DNA from: Paractinoplanes bogorensis
GTDB taxonomy: Bacteria > Actinomycetota > Actinomycetes > Mycobacteriales > Micromonosporaceae
Direction: 5' to 3'
DNA length: 64,000 bases
Assembly: GCF_018829635.1 (NCBI RefSeq)
Contig: NZ_JAHKKG010000002.1
Coordinates: forward strand, 496,001-560,000
Every line of letters starts with the position of its first letter. Position 1 is the stretch's first letter. Of this stretch, positions 17,293-27,191 are shown in pieces. The notes beneath the pieces were generated by a model. It was not told where the DNA came from. It saw only the letters and a program-made list of their open reading frames with translations, and searched no databases. A program made the position numbers and the translations under genes.

Positions 17293-19293
17293 TCAGCACC
17301 CGCACGCAACGAGACGCGCAGCCACCTTGTCCAGCGCCGCGCGCCCGGTACCCGCGCCGGGCGACCCGCTCGCCATGATCGCGAAGACCAGCAGCCGCCC
17401 GTCGGCCGTGGTCAGCACCCCGGCCATCGTGTTGACCCCGCTCAGCGTGCCGGTCTTGGCCCGCACGATGCCCTGCCCGACCTGGTTGGGCTGCGGCGAG
17501 ACGAACCGCTTGAGCATCGTCCCCGACCAGCCGGCCACCGGCAGCCCGCCGAACATGCTGCTCAGAGCCGGTTGCTGCCCCGACGCGGCGAACGCCAGCA
17601 GCTCGGTCAGCAGCGTCGGGCTGATCCCGTTGTTCCGCGACAGCCCACTCGCGTCGTAGAGGTTGGCCTCGTCGGACGGCAGCCCGAGATCACCGACCCG
17701 CTTGATGATCGCCTCGGTGCCGTCGTCGAACGTGCCCGGCTTGCCGTCCGCGATCGCGACCTGACGCCCCAGCACCTCGGCCGCCGTGTTGTCGCTCATC
17801 CCGAGCATCCAGTCGGTGAGCTGCACCATCGGCGGCGACTGGACGACGCCGAGCTGATCGCCCGGGGCGATCTCACCGGTCGACGAGGGTGGGGTCGACG
17901 CCGTGGCCGGCGCGGTGCCCTTCTTGACCGCCGAGGCGGGCACGCCGAGCATCCGGGCGAACGCCTTGGCCGCCGCGTCGGCCGGGTTGGACGAGCGCGG
18001 GTCGCCGCCGAACTCGTTGTGGATCGGCCGGACCCGGCCCGCGTTGACCATCAGCGCCTGGATCCGGGACACCTGCCCGTACGCGATGTCGTTGGAATCC
18101 CAGCCCCGGGCCGTCTCGGGCCCGCTGAACAGCGAGATGTCGTACAACAGACTGGTCGGTCTGGTCGTTCCCAGCGCCTTTTTGACCTGGTCGGCCAGCA
18201 GGTCGAGCCGGGCCGCACCGGGGAACAGGGCGTTCTTCGCGGTGGCCAGCGTCGGATCGCCGCCGCCGATCAGCACCACCTCGCCCGGCGTGCTGCCGGC
18301 CACCACGCGCGTGCTCAGCCGGTAGGACGGTCCGCGCGCGTCCAGCACGGCCGCCGCGGTCAGCAGCTTGGTGGTCGACGCGGGCGTGGTCATGGTGTCC
18401 GCGTTGCGGGCGTAGAGCACCTGGTCGGAGGCCACGTCCAGCACCGCGACGTGCACCTTGGTGCCCAGCGCGGGCGACTTCACCAGCGGGTCGATCGCCC
18501 TGGTCACGCTCTCGGGCGTGGGTGCGGTTCCGCCGCCGGCCGCCGCGACCAGCACCGGTGTGGGCGACGGGTCGGGCGTCGTCGGCGATGGGGCCGGCGC
18601 GCTGGTCGTTTCGGCCGAGAGCCATTTGTCGACCGGTCCCGGGCGCACCAGGCCGACGATTCCGGCGGCCAACACCAGAAAAATCACGATCGACAGAGCA
18701 ACAACCCATTTAGTACGTTTCCCCGTACGCGTCCCCGCCGCACCAACCGCAGCAGCCGCTTTCACGGGCGGTTCAGGTGGCGCGGCCGCAGGCACAAGCG
18801 GCGAAGGTGGCGTAGCCGCAGGCACGGGCAACGCAGGCGGCGCGGCCGCATCCTTGGTGGCACCGCCCGACGGGTTGTCCGGCGCAGCGGCACGCATGGT
18901 GTTCAGCGGCACCGACGCCCGCCCATAGGTCCCGCCCGCGGCCTCGCCCGGCGCACTGGCCCACGCGCCCTGGGCCCGCTCCGCCTCGGCTCCGGTGGTT
19001 ATTTGGGCGGTTTGTTCCCCTGACTGAGGTTCGCTGTCAACCTGTGCCCGACCGGGCGCCGATTCCGGCCGAACGGGTACCGCCGGGACGGTCGCCGGAC
19101 CACCCGGACCAGCCGGTTCGGGGGACTGCTGAGGCTTTTGTGCGGTCACGCGCCCACTGAGGTCGACGGTGGCTCCGAACTCCGGCGAAGAAGCGGCCCC
19201 GCCACCCGTCGCCGGGTTACCGTTTCCGGAGCCCCGAAGCGACTCGGACACGCCGTCGTACCCGGGACCATCGTGTGAATCTTGCCTCCCCAC
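17293..19293 (-). CDS. dacB: D-alanyl-D-alanine carboxypeptidase/endopeptidase (PBP4, S13 family)
   Basis: Trims peptidoglycan cross-links outside the membrane. GTG start with AGGAGG 6 bases upstream. Residues 1-195 are a long, low-complexity Pro/Ala/Gly cytoplasmic region, unusual for PBP4; one membrane span follows at about 196-216 and then the penicillin-binding domain with S306xxK309 (PASTTK), SDN and KTG (RAKTGTLSG). 666 residues against about 450 for short homologues, the excess being the N-terminal tail, a possible site of regulation or phosphorylation. Divergent from ppa. Confidence 0.93.
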   Translation of the reverse strand: MGRQDSHDGPGYDGVSESLRGSGNGNPATGGGAASSPEFGATVDLSGRVTAQKPQQSPEPAGPGGPATVPAVPVRPESAPGRAQVDSEPQSGEQTAQITTGAEAERAQGAWASAPGEAAGGTYGRASVPLNTMRAAAPDNPSGGATKDAAAPPALPVPAATPPSPLVPAAAPPEPPVKAAAAVGAAGTRTGKRTKWVVALSIVIFLVLAAGIVGLVRPGPVDKWLSAETTSAPAPSPTTPDPSPTPVLVAAAGGGTAPTPESVTRAIDPLVKSPALGTKVHVAVLDVASDQVLYARNADTMTTPASTTKLLTAAAVLDARGPSYRLSTRVVAGSTPGEVVLIGGGDPTLATAKNALFPGAARLDLLADQVKKALGTTRPTSLLYDISLFSGPETARGWDSNDIAYGQVSRIQALMVNAGRVRPIHNEFGGDPRSSNPADAAAKAFARMLGVPASAVKKGTAPATASTPPSSTGEIAPGDQLGVVQSPPMVQLTDWMLGMSDNTAAEVLGRQVAIADGKPGTFDDGTEAIIKRVGDLGLPSDEANLYDASGLSRNNGISPTLLTELLAFAASGQQPALSSMFGGLPVAGWSGTMLKRFVSPQPNQVGQGIVRAKTGTLSGVNTMAGVLTTADGRLLVFAIMASGSPGAGTGRAALDKVAARLVACGC

Positions 19294-19450
19294 AAAGCCC
19301 CTCCTGGAACGCGGCGTCAGACTTAGGGGAGACTAGCGACATCCGGCACACCGACGCGCGCGGATCCTGTCGGCCGCTACCGATCGGCCACAGTTTTCCC
19401 CGCCCGTGTGACCGGTCTATCTCTCAAGCGGGCGAACAAGGGAGCACAAC

Positions 19451-19954
19451 ATGGATTTCGACGTAGTGGTTGAGATCCCCAAGGGGCACCGCAACAAGTA
19501 CGAGGTCGACCACAAGACGGGCCGCATCCGGCTCGACCGCACGCTGTTCACCTCGACCCAGTACCCGGCCGACTACGGCTTCATCGAGGGCACGCTGGGC
19601 CAGGACGGTGACCCGCTCGACGCGCTCGTGCTGGTGCAGGAGCCGACCTTCCCCGGCTGCCTGATCCGGGCCCGGGCCATCGGCATGTACCGGATGACCG
19701 ACGAGAAGGGCCGCGACGACAAGGTCCTCTGCGTGCCGTTCGAAGACCCCCGCCAGGAGCACCTGCGCGACATCCACCACCTGGGCGAGTTCGACCGGAT
19801 GGAGATCCAGCACTTCTTCACGGTCTACAAGGACCTCGAGCCGGGCAAGTCGGTCGAGGGCGCCACGTGGACCGGCCGGGTCGAGGCCGAGGAAGAGATC
19901 CGCGCCTCGTTCAAGCGCCAGGAGGCCGCCGAGGCCGAGGGTATCGAGCACTGA
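19451..19954 (+). CDS. ppa: Inorganic pyrophosphatase
   Basis: Hydrolyses pyrophosphate in the cytosol. 167 residues from an ATG preceded by AGGGAGC. Family signature present: [24 protein letters not shown], the metal-binding [11 protein letters not shown], and later Asp residues in [13 protein letters not shown]. Divergent from dacB, as in many actinobacteria, and followed by a strong hairpin. Confidence 0.97.
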   Translation: MDFDVVVEIPKGHRNKYEVDHKTGRIRLDRTLFTSTQYPADYGFIEGTLGQDGDPLDALVLVQEPTFPGCLIRARAIGMYRMTDEKGRDDKVLCVPFEDPRQEHLRDIHHLGEFDRMEIQHFFTVYKDLEPGKSVEGATWTGRVEAEEEIRASFKRQEAAEAEGIEH

Positions 19955-19993
19955 TCTGACGACGCCGTCGCCCGCCGACGTCACGCAGTCCCG

Positions 19994-20025
19994 CGCGGAC
20001 GGCTCCCACCCGGGGGCCGTCCGCG
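19994..20025. terminator. Bidirectional hairpin between ppa and eccD
   Basis: CGCGGACGGC (19994-20003) pairs perfectly with GCCGTCCGCG (20016-20025) across a 12-base loop, in the gap between two converging genes. Confidence 0.65.
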
Positions 20026-20032
20026 ATGCGTT

Positions 20033-21466
20033 TCAGCCGCTGATGTTGCCGACCGCGTCGTAGAGCCCGATCACCGCGCACGCCACCGGGATCACCGAGA
20101 CGACCACGAGCGTGTCCAGCAGATCGGCCGCCCGGCCCAGATAGGGCGACGGCGGCTTGCGCGAATAGGTGGCGCCGGCCACGACCGTGATCAGCGCCAG
20201 CACCAGGGCGGCCCCGGTCACGCCGAGCAGCACGGTCGCGTTCGCGCCGCCGAGCAGGTCGAGCCCGAGCGCGGCGATGCCGGCCAGACCGCCCACCACC
20301 AGCGGCACCCGCTGACGCAGGGTGATGAACAGCCGCGAACGCAGCAGCAGGGCCGCCGCCGACACGGCCATCAGGATGCGGGCCGAGAGCGTGCCCGCCG
20401 CGGACAGGACGGCGAACCCGGCCACGGCCAGCACGGCGTGGCCGAGCAGCATGCCGGCCAGCAGTTCCTCGGTGCGGGTGACGGCCGCGAAGACGGTGGC
20501 CCGGTCGGGTCGTTCGCGGGCCGCCTCGAGCGCACTCGACGCACTGACCCCGGTGAAGCCCTCGGACGCGTCGGCGCCGGTCGGCAGCGTGACCGGTGGC
20601 ATCGGGACCTTGCCGAACCGGATGGCCAGCAGCGGCAGGGCGCCGAGGCCGCAGACCAGAATCGAGATCAGCACCGCGGCGGCGCCCGCGGCGGTGGTGA
20701 CCATGCTGGTCAGTGCGGTGATCGCGCCGAGCAGGCCGACCACGGCCCCGGCCGTGAACAGGCGTAGCTGCCCGGCCACCCCGACCGCGCCCAGCGCGGC
20801 GACGAGCAGCAGCGCGACCGAACCGGCCAGCAGTTCCGAGCCGCCGAGCCAGGGCAGCACCCCGAACACGCCGACCCGGTCGCCCGAGGCCACCAGCACC
20901 GAGCCGCCGGCGAAGGCGTACGGCATCGCGTACGCCCCGAGGGCCGCCCCGGCGCGAGCGTCCCCGTACGCGCGGGAGGCCGTCACCCCGGCCAGTGCGA
21001 GCAGTATCGCCAGCCCGAGCCCGGCGAACGCCGCGCCCGACCACCCGGGGCCGGCGGCCAGCACCGCGACCAGACCGAGCGCCAGCAGCACCCCGGCCCC
21101 GATCAGGGTGGCCGTGCGGGTCGAGGCCGGCGTCCACGCGTTGCCCCGCCGGCGGGCACCCTCGGCGATGGCCTCGACGACGTCGTCGTACTCGAGTTCG
21201 GGCCATTCGTCGTGCGCCGGGACGAGGTGGAGCACCTCGCCGTCGCGTACCCCCTGCGGGAAAAGACCTTGAGCCGTGGCCAGCGCGACGCCGTCGGTGC
21301 GCCGCAGCACCCACCCGCCGTGCTTCTCGCCGTCGTCGGCCAGGCCCTCGCCGGCGTGCCGCAGCACCTCGGGCAGCAGCTCGGCCAGCGGCACGTGCTC
21401 GGGCAGCGCCACGTCGATGCGGCGCTGTGGAGCGCTGATCGTGACGCGCGCCAGTCCGATGCTCAT
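20033..21466 (-). CDS. eccD: Type VII secretion integral membrane protein EccD
   Basis: 477 residues from the ATG at 21466, which has a GGGGGAG just upstream; a longer open frame is rejected. An N-terminal ubiquitin-like domain (about 1-85, beginning IGLARVTISAPQRRIDVALPE) precedes about eleven hydrophobic segments from residue 115 to the C-terminus, the EccD plan. EccD forms most of the ESX inner-membrane channel. It is divergent from eccC over 137 bases with an inverted repeat. Confidence 0.92.
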   Translation of the reverse strand: MSIGLARVTISAPQRRIDVALPEHVPLAELLPEVLRHAGEGLADDGEKHGGWVLRRTDGVALATAQGLFPQGVRDGEVLHLVPAHDEWPELEYDDVVEAIAEGARRRGNAWTPASTRTATLIGAGVLLALGLVAVLAAGPGWSGAAFAGLGLAILLALAGVTASRAYGDARAGAALGAYAMPYAFAGGSVLVASGDRVGVFGVLPWLGGSELLAGSVALLLVAALGAVGVAGQLRLFTAGAVVGLLGAITALTSMVTTAAGAAAVLISILVCGLGALPLLAIRFGKVPMPPVTLPTGADASEGFTGVSASSALEAARERPDRATVFAAVTRTEELLAGMLLGHAVLAVAGFAVLSAAGTLSARILMAVSAAALLLRSRLFITLRQRVPLVVGGLAGIAALGLDLLGGANATVLLGVTGAALVLALITVVAGATYSRKPPSPYLGRAADLLDTLVVVSVIPVACAVIGLYDAVGNISG

Positions 21467-21484
21467 GGACACTCCCCCATTTTT

Positions 21485-21542
21485 GTGCGCTCGCGTACAT
21501 CGACGTCGACGAGGCTGCGGGCGCAAGCGCACTTTACCTACC
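21485..21542. promoter_or_regulatory. Inverted repeat between eccD and eccC
   Basis: GTGCGCTCGC (21485-21494) and GCAAGCGCAC (21533-21542) are inverted copies (9 of 10), with a perfect 10-base palindrome TCGACGTCGA (21500-21509) between them, in the only control region of the divergent ESX genes. Confidence 0.4.
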
Positions 21543-21603
21543 ATGAGGCAACGCAGCGTCGCGCTGCGGAAGCGCCTTTGTGGACGAAAGGGACAATCGG
21601 CGA

Positions 21604-24600
21604 ATGAGCACGACAGTGATCAAGAGGTCGGCCCGGCGTCCCGCGCCGGAGATCCCGACCGGAGAGATCGCTGTCGAGCCGCCGCCCGAGATCCCGCAGG
21701 CCACCGGCGGCCGCTGGCAGCAGGCGATGATGGCGCTGCCGATGCTCGGTGGCTCGGTCGCGATGGCGATGATGATGGGGCAGGGCCGCACCGGGCCGTC
21801 GTCCTATGTGATCGGTGGGCTCTTCGGCGTCTCGTCGATCGCGATGATGGCGACCAGCTTCGGTTCCAACGGCTCGCCCAAGAAGGCCGAGATGATGGCC
21901 GCTCGCCGCGAATACCTGCGGCATCTGTCCGGCCTGCGCAAACGCGTACGGGAAACGGCTCGTCGGCAACGTGTCGGGCTGCTCTACCGCCATCCCGATC
22001 CGACCAAGCTCTGGTCCACCGCGGGCAGTCATCGGGTGTGGGAACGCCGCACCAGCGACCCCGATTTCGGCGTCGTGCGGCTCGCGGTCGGACCGCAGAC
22101 GCTGGCCACGCCGCTGCTGCCGCCGGTGACCCGCCCGCTCGACGAGCTCGAGCCGATGACCGCGGGTGCGCTGCGCCGCTTCCTCGATGCCTATTCGGTC
22201 GTGCCCGATCTGCCGGTGGCCGCCTCGCTGCGCGGCTTCGCCCGGGTGTTCCTGCGCGGCAGCGGGCCGGGCACCGCCTCCGACGTGCAGGGGCTGGCCC
22301 GCGCGGTGGTCGCCCAACTGTCCACTTTCCACGCCCCCGACGATCTGATCGTGGCCGTCTGCGCCGGTCCCGAGCGCCGCGCGTCGTGGGAGTGGGTGAA
22401 GTGGCTGCCGCACAACCTGCATCCGGCCCGCACCGACGCGCTCGGCCACGTCCGGCTCGTGGCCAGCACCGGTTCGGAACTCGAAGCCCTGCTGGAAGAC
22501 GTGATCGGCAACCGCCCGCGGTTCAACGGCGGGCACAGCGTCAGCACGCCGCACGTGGTGATCGTGCTCGACGGCGCCGATCTCAAGGGCGCCACCCAGC
22601 TCGACGACGGCATCGACGGCGTCACCGTGCTCGACCTCGACGAGCAGCCGCCCCGCCTGCTCGACCGCTCGCTGCTGGTGCTCGAGGTCGCCCATCACGG
22701 CGCGCGGCGGGTGCTCAACACCTATTCGATGGAGCACGAGGCCGAGGTCGGCACGCCCGACCGGCTCAGCGTCGAACAGGCCGAGGCGGTCGCCCGCCGG
22801 CTGTCCCCGCTGCGCCTGGCCGCGATGTCGAAGTCGGCCGACACCCCGCTGGCCGCCGAGATGGGCCTGGCCGACCTGCTCGGCATCGGCGATCCCGAGA
22901 CGTTCAGCGTGGCTCAGGCCTGGATGCCCAAGCCCAACCGCGACAAGCTGCGCGTGCCGATCGGCGTCGGGGCCGACGGCGCCCCGGTCGAGCTCGACCT
23001 CAAGGAGTCGGCGCAGGACGGCATGGGCCCGCACGGCCTGCTGATCGGCGCCACCGGCTCGGGCAAGTCCGAGCTGCTGCGCACGCTGGTGCTGGCGCTG
23101 GCCACGACGCATTCGTCCGAGACGCTGAACTTCGTCCTGATCGACTTCAAGGGCGGCGCGACCTTCGCCTCGCTCGACCGCCTGCCGCACACGGCCGCCG
23201 TGATCACCAACCTGGCCGACGAGTTGCCGCTGGTCGACCGCATGGTCGACGCGATCGACGGCGAGATGATCCGGCGGCAGGAGCAGTTACGCAAGGCGGG
23301 CAATTACGCCAGCCTGCGCGACTACGAAAAGGCCCGGGCCGGTGGGGCCGCGCTGCCGCCGATGCCGTCGCTGCTGGTGATCTGTGACGAGTTCTCCGAG
23401 CTGCTCTCCGCCAAACCCGACTTCATCGACCTTTTCGTCCAGATCGGACGGTTGGGGCGATCGCTCGGCGTGCACCTGCTGCTGGCCAGCCAGCGGCTCG
23501 AGGAGGGCCGGCTGCGCGGGCTCGACACCCACCTTTCTTATCGGGTCGGTCTGCGGACGTTCTCGGCGCTCGAGTCGCGCGCCGTGCTCGGCGTGCCCGA
23601 CGCATACGAGCTGCCCCGATCGCCCGGCCACGGCTACCTCAAGTTCGGCACCGAGCCGCTGCTGCGGTTCAAGGCCGCGTACGTCTCGGGAGCACTGCCC
23701 AAGGCGCGCGCCCGGGCCGCCTCCGGAGGCGCGGGGGCCGATCCGCAGGTTTTGTCGTATTCGACGCGCTACGTCCCGGCGCCGAAACCGGTCAAGCCGG
23801 TCGAGCCCCAGCCCGAAGAGCTCGCGGCCGGCGAGAGCGTGCTCGACGTGATGGTCGACCGGCTCGGCGGCCAGGGACCGCCGGCCCACCAGGTCTGGCT
23901 GCCACCGCTCACCCAGTCGGCGGCACTCGACGAGCTGCTCGGCCCGGTGGTCGCCGACCCGGTGCGCGGGCTGGCCTTCGCCAACCCCGAGCTGCACGGT
24001 GCCCTGCAAGTGCCGATCGCGATGGTCGACAAGCCGCGCGAGCAGGTCCGCGACGTGATGTGGCTGCAGCTGTCGGGCGCGGCCGGCCACGTCGCGGTCG
24101 TCGGCTCGACCCTGAGCGGCAAGTCGACCGCGCTGCGCTCGATGATCTGCGGGCTCGCGCTCACCCACACGCCGGCCGAGGTGCAGGTCTACTGCCTCGA
24201 CTTCGGTGGTGGCGCGCTCGGCACACTGCGCGATCTGCCGCACGTGGGTGGCGTTTCGGGCAGGCTTGACGCGGTGGGCGTACGCCGCACGGTGGGCGAG
24301 ATCTCCACGCTGCTGACCGAGCGCGAGGCCCGGTTCGGCGCGATGGGCATCGACTCGATGGCGTCCTACCGCCGGCGGCGGGCCAACACGGCCTCGCAAG
24401 CCGCCGACAACGATCCGTTCGGCGACGTGTTCCTGGTCGTGGACGGATGGTCCACATTGCGCAAAGAGTACGAAGAGCTGGAACCGGTCATCACCGACAT
24501 CGCCACCCGGGGTCTGTCGTACGGCATCCATGTCGTGGCCGCCACCTCTCGGTGGATGGACTTCCGGCCCGCGATCCGTGACCTGTTCGGTTCCCGGCTC

Positions 24601-25578
24601 GAGCTGCGCCTGGGCGACCCGAGCGACTCCTCGGTCAACCGGCGGGCCGCGATGACCGTGCCCGAGAAGCCCGGCCGCGGCATCATCGAGCACCCCACCG
24701 ACAAGAACAAGTTCCTGCATCTGCTCACCGTGCGACCCGAGCTGAGCACCCTGGCCGACACGTCCGACCTGGTCAAAGAGGTCGCGACCAACTGGCGCGG
24801 AGCGGTTGCCCCGCGCGTGCGGTTGCTTCCGGCCCAGGTCCCGTACGGGGAAATGGACCTGCAACGCAGCTCGGGTCTGCGGCTGCCGATCGGCATCAGC
24901 GAGGCCGACCTGCAGCCCGTCGAGATCGACTTCGCCTCCGATCCACACTTCCTGCTCTTCGGCGACGCCGAGTGCGGCAAGTCGACGTTCCTGCGGGCGC
25001 TGGCCACGACGATCACGCAGCGTTTCGCGCCCGAAGAGGCCCGGCTCATCCTGGTCGACTACCGACGCTCCCTGATGGACCTGCCGGAGTCGGACCACCG
25101 CATCGGCTACGGCATCCAGGCGCAGAAGACGCTCGAGCTGATGCAGTCGGTCGCCGGCTACATGGAACGGCGGCTGCCCGGCCCCGATGTGACCGCCCAG
25201 CAGTTGCGCGAACGCTCGTGGTGGACCGGGCCCGAACTGTTCGTCCTGGTCGACGACTATGACCTGGTGGTGGCCGGTCCGACCAACCCGCTCACCCCGC
25301 TGCTGGAATACCTGCCGCAGGCCCGCGACGTCGGCCTGCACCTGATCATCACGCGGCGGGCCGGCGGGGCCGGGCGGGCCCTCTACGAGCCGGTCATCCA
25401 GCGGTTGCGCGAGCTCTCGGCACCGGGTCTGGTCATGTCCGGACCGTCGGACGAGGGGGCCCTGGTCGGCCCGGTTCGACCGTCGCCGCTACCACCGGGC
25501 CGCGGCCGTCTGGTCACCCGCCGTGAGGGGGTACGACTCATCCAGTTGGCCCATCTCGCGCCGTACCGAGATGCGTGA
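21604..25578 (+). CDS. eccC: Type VII secretion ATPase EccC (fused EccCa-EccCb)
   Basis: 1324 residues from the ATG at 21604, where family members begin (MSTTVIKRSARRPAPEIP); a GTG eight codons upstream is less likely. Two membrane segments lie at about 37-80. Three FtsK/SpoIIIE ATPase modules follow, with P-loops GATGSGKSEL (about 482), GSTLSGKSTA (about 834) and GDAECGKSTF (about 1120). Walker B acids are seen in the first two (VICDEFSEL, VFLVVDGW). It recognises and drives ESX substrates. All three modules are in one chain rather than split as in ESX-1. MycP follows. Confidence 0.95.
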   Translation: MSTTVIKRSARRPAPEIPTGEIAVEPPPEIPQATGGRWQQAMMALPMLGGSVAMAMMMGQGRTGPSSYVIGGLFGVSSIAMMATSFGSNGSPKKAEMMAARREYLRHLSGLRKRVRETARRQRVGLLYRHPDPTKLWSTAGSHRVWERRTSDPDFGVVRLAVGPQTLATPLLPPVTRPLDELEPMTAGALRRFLDAYSVVPDLPVAASLRGFARVFLRGSGPGTASDVQGLARAVVAQLSTFHAPDDLIVAVCAGPERRASWEWVKWLPHNLHPARTDALGHVRLVASTGSELEALLEDVIGNRPRFNGGHSVSTPHVVIVLDGADLKGATQLDDGIDGVTVLDLDEQPPRLLDRSLLVLEVAHHGARRVLNTYSMEHEAEVGTPDRLSVEQAEAVARRLSPLRLAAMSKSADTPLAAEMGLADLLGIGDPETFSVAQAWMPKPNRDKLRVPIGVGADGAPVELDLKESAQDGMGPHGLLIGATGSGKSELLRTLVLALATTHSSETLNFVLIDFKGGATFASLDRLPHTAAVITNLADELPLVDRMVDAIDGEMIRRQEQLRKAGNYASLRDYEKARAGGAALPPMPSLLVICDEFSELLSAKPDFIDLFVQIGRLGRSLGVHLLLASQRLEEGRLRGLDTHLSYRVGLRTFSALESRAVLGVPDAYELPRSPGHGYLKFGTEPLLRFKAAYVSGALPKARARAASGGAGADPQVLSYSTRYVPAPKPVKPVEPQPEELAAGESVLDVMVDRLGGQGPPAHQVWLPPLTQSAALDELLGPVVADPVRGLAFANPELHGALQVPIAMVDKPREQVRDVMWLQLSGAAGHVAVVGSTLSGKSTALRSMICGLALTHTPAEVQVYCLDFGGGALGTLRDLPHVGGVSGRLDAVGVRRTVGEISTLLTEREARFGAMGIDSMASYRRRRANTASQAADNDPFGDVFLVVDGWSTLRKEYEELEPVITDIATRGLSYGIHVVAATSRWMDFRPAIRDLFGSRLELRLGDPSDSSVNRRAAMTVPEKPGRGIIEHPTDKNKFLHLLTVRPELSTLADTSDLVKEVATNWRGAVAPRVRLLPAQVPYGEMDLQRSSGLRLPIGISEADLQPVEIDFASDPHFLLFGDAECGKSTFLRALATTITQRFAPEEARLILVDYRRSLMDLPESDHRIGYGIQAQKTLELMQSVAGYMERRLPGPDVTAQQLRERSWWTGPELFVLVDDYDLVVAGPTNPLTPLLEYLPQARDVGLHLIITRRAGGAGRALYEPVIQRLRELSAPGLVMSGPSDEGALVGPVRPSPLPPGRGRLVTRREGVRLIQLAHLAPYRDA

Positions 25579-25689
25579 AGATTTAACAGACAAGCAGTGC
25601 GACTGGCATCGAAGGATCACCGCCGCAACGCTTGGTTTCGGAGTAATCTGCATCGACATTCTCCCGGCCTTTGGAGGCGGTGCGCCTTG

Positions 25690-26940
25690 GTGAGTGGTCG
25701 CCGACTGGCCGCTGCCGCGACGGCTGGACTGTTCGCGCTCGGCGTTCCGGTCACGCCGGTCTCCGCCGCCCCCGCACCCCGGGCCGAGCCCGCGCCGCTG
25801 CTGGGCGATTCGGTGCGCGCCGACGAGTGGCACCTGCAGACGCTCAACGTCGCCGAGGCCTGGACCTATGCCAACGGCGCGGGCGTCACGGTCGCGGTCA
25901 TCGACTCGGGTGTCGACGCCGACCATCCCGACCTGCAGGGCCAGGTGCTGCCCGGTCTCGACCTGGTCGACGACAAGGGCGACGGGGACACCGATCTGGT
26001 CGGCCACGGCACCACGGTCTCCGCGATCATCGCCGGCCGCAACGACGATGCCGCCGGTGTCGTGGGCATCGCCCCCAAAGCCAAGATTCTTCCCGTACGC
26101 GTCCTCGACCAGGACAACCGCTACAACGACGCCCTGATCGTCGCGCAGGGCGTCCGGTGGGCGGTCGACAAAGGAGCCCGGGTCATCAACCTGTCGCTCG
26201 GCGGCAGCGGCAGCAGCGAGGCTCTCGCGGCCGCCCTCGACTACGCGTTCGCCAAAGACGTGGTCGTCGTCGCCTGCACCGGCAACACGAGCGCGTCCTC
26301 GTCGACCGGGGTGTGGTATCCGGCCCGCGAACCCGGCGTGATCGCGGTCGGCGGCATGGAACGCGACGGCAACTCGCTGTGGTCCGGCTCGATCACCGGC
26401 AAGGAAACGGTCGTCACGGCCCCCGCGACCCAGCTGGTCGGCGCCAACACCGGCGGCGACTACTGGAAGGTGCAGGGCACGAGCTTCGCGGCCCCGATGG
26501 TCTCGGCCACCGCAGCCCTGATCCGGTCCCGCTGGCCCGAGATGCCCGCCGGCGAGGTGATCAACCGGATCATCCGTACGGCCAAAGACAAAGGCGTTCC
26601 CGGCCGCGATCCGGTCTTCGGTTTCGGCCTCGTCGACCCGGTCGGCGCCCTGACCGCGTCGGTGCCGCCGATCTTCGAAAACCCGTTGGACGACTCGCCG
26701 TCCCCCGGCATCGCCCGTTTCGGCAGCGCGCCCGTCCCCGGCCAGGCCCAGTCGGCCCCCGAGGGCACAACCCGCGAACTCCTGCCGGTCGCCCCCGAGG
26801 CCGACCCCGGCACCGGCGCCGCCCCGCTGGCGGCTCCCGCCGACTCGACCCGCCGCGGCTGGTGGGCCGCGGGTGCGCTGTTCCTGCTCTCCGCGGTGGC
26901 GGCCGCCCTGACTATCCGCCGTTTCGCCGCCTCGACCTGA
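25690..26940 (+). CDS. mycP: Type VII secretion-associated serine protease mycosin
   Basis: Membrane-anchored subtilisin-like protease that stabilises and regulates ESX systems. The frame opens at 25597, but a GGAGG (25674-25678) points to the TTG at 25687 or the GTG at 25690; the latter gives 416 residues beginning with a signal peptide ending near SAA (about 26). Catalytic triad: D72 (VIDSGVD), H106 (GHGTTV), S264 (GTSFAAPM). A C-terminal span (WWAAGALFLLSAVAAAL) anchors it. The 111-base gap from eccC is AT-richer than its surroundings and may hold its own promoter. Confidence 0.92.
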   Translation: MSGRRLAAAATAGLFALGVPVTPVSAAPAPRAEPAPLLGDSVRADEWHLQTLNVAEAWTYANGAGVTVAVIDSGVDADHPDLQGQVLPGLDLVDDKGDGDTDLVGHGTTVSAIIAGRNDDAAGVVGIAPKAKILPVRVLDQDNRYNDALIVAQGVRWAVDKGARVINLSLGGSGSSEALAAALDYAFAKDVVVVACTGNTSASSSTGVWYPAREPGVIAVGGMERDGNSLWSGSITGKETVVTAPATQLVGANTGGDYWKVQGTSFAAPMVSATAALIRSRWPEMPAGEVINRIIRTAKDKGVPGRDPVFGFGLVDPVGALTASVPPIFENPLDDSPSPGIARFGSAPVPGQAQSAPEGTTRELLPVAPEADPGTGAAPLAAPADSTRRGWWAAGALFLLSAVAAALTIRRFAAST

Positions 26941-27191
26941 CCACCTAGTCGTGGCCGGCCTTGATACTTCGCCGGCTCGGCCTCTTGCCGGCTCGACGTG
27001 CGTCGGCATGGCTCGGCGCCTGGTTGATCCCGGCTTCGTCAGCGGCGGTTCGCCTAGTGGGCCACGGTCGCTTTTGGTCGGCCACGGTCCGCGCTGGAGC
27101 GACTTTCGCGGACGGCTCTGCGCGTTACGGCGTACGGGAAGAAGCTCGTTTCCTTTGGTTTTCGCCGTCTATCGTGGCTTTTGCTCGGGTT
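26941..27191. other. Convergent intergenic stretch, no gene seen
   Basis: Lies between mycP and a minus-strand gene. Short frames exist but lack ribosome sites and domain features. It contains direct GGCCACGGTC copies about 25 bases apart and a CGTACGGGAA motif at 27131. Confidence 0.5.

Noticed and set aside
16009..19023. 1004-codon plus-strand frame antisense to tilS, the metalloprotease and dacB
   Set aside because: Shadow of three well-supported minus-strand genes.
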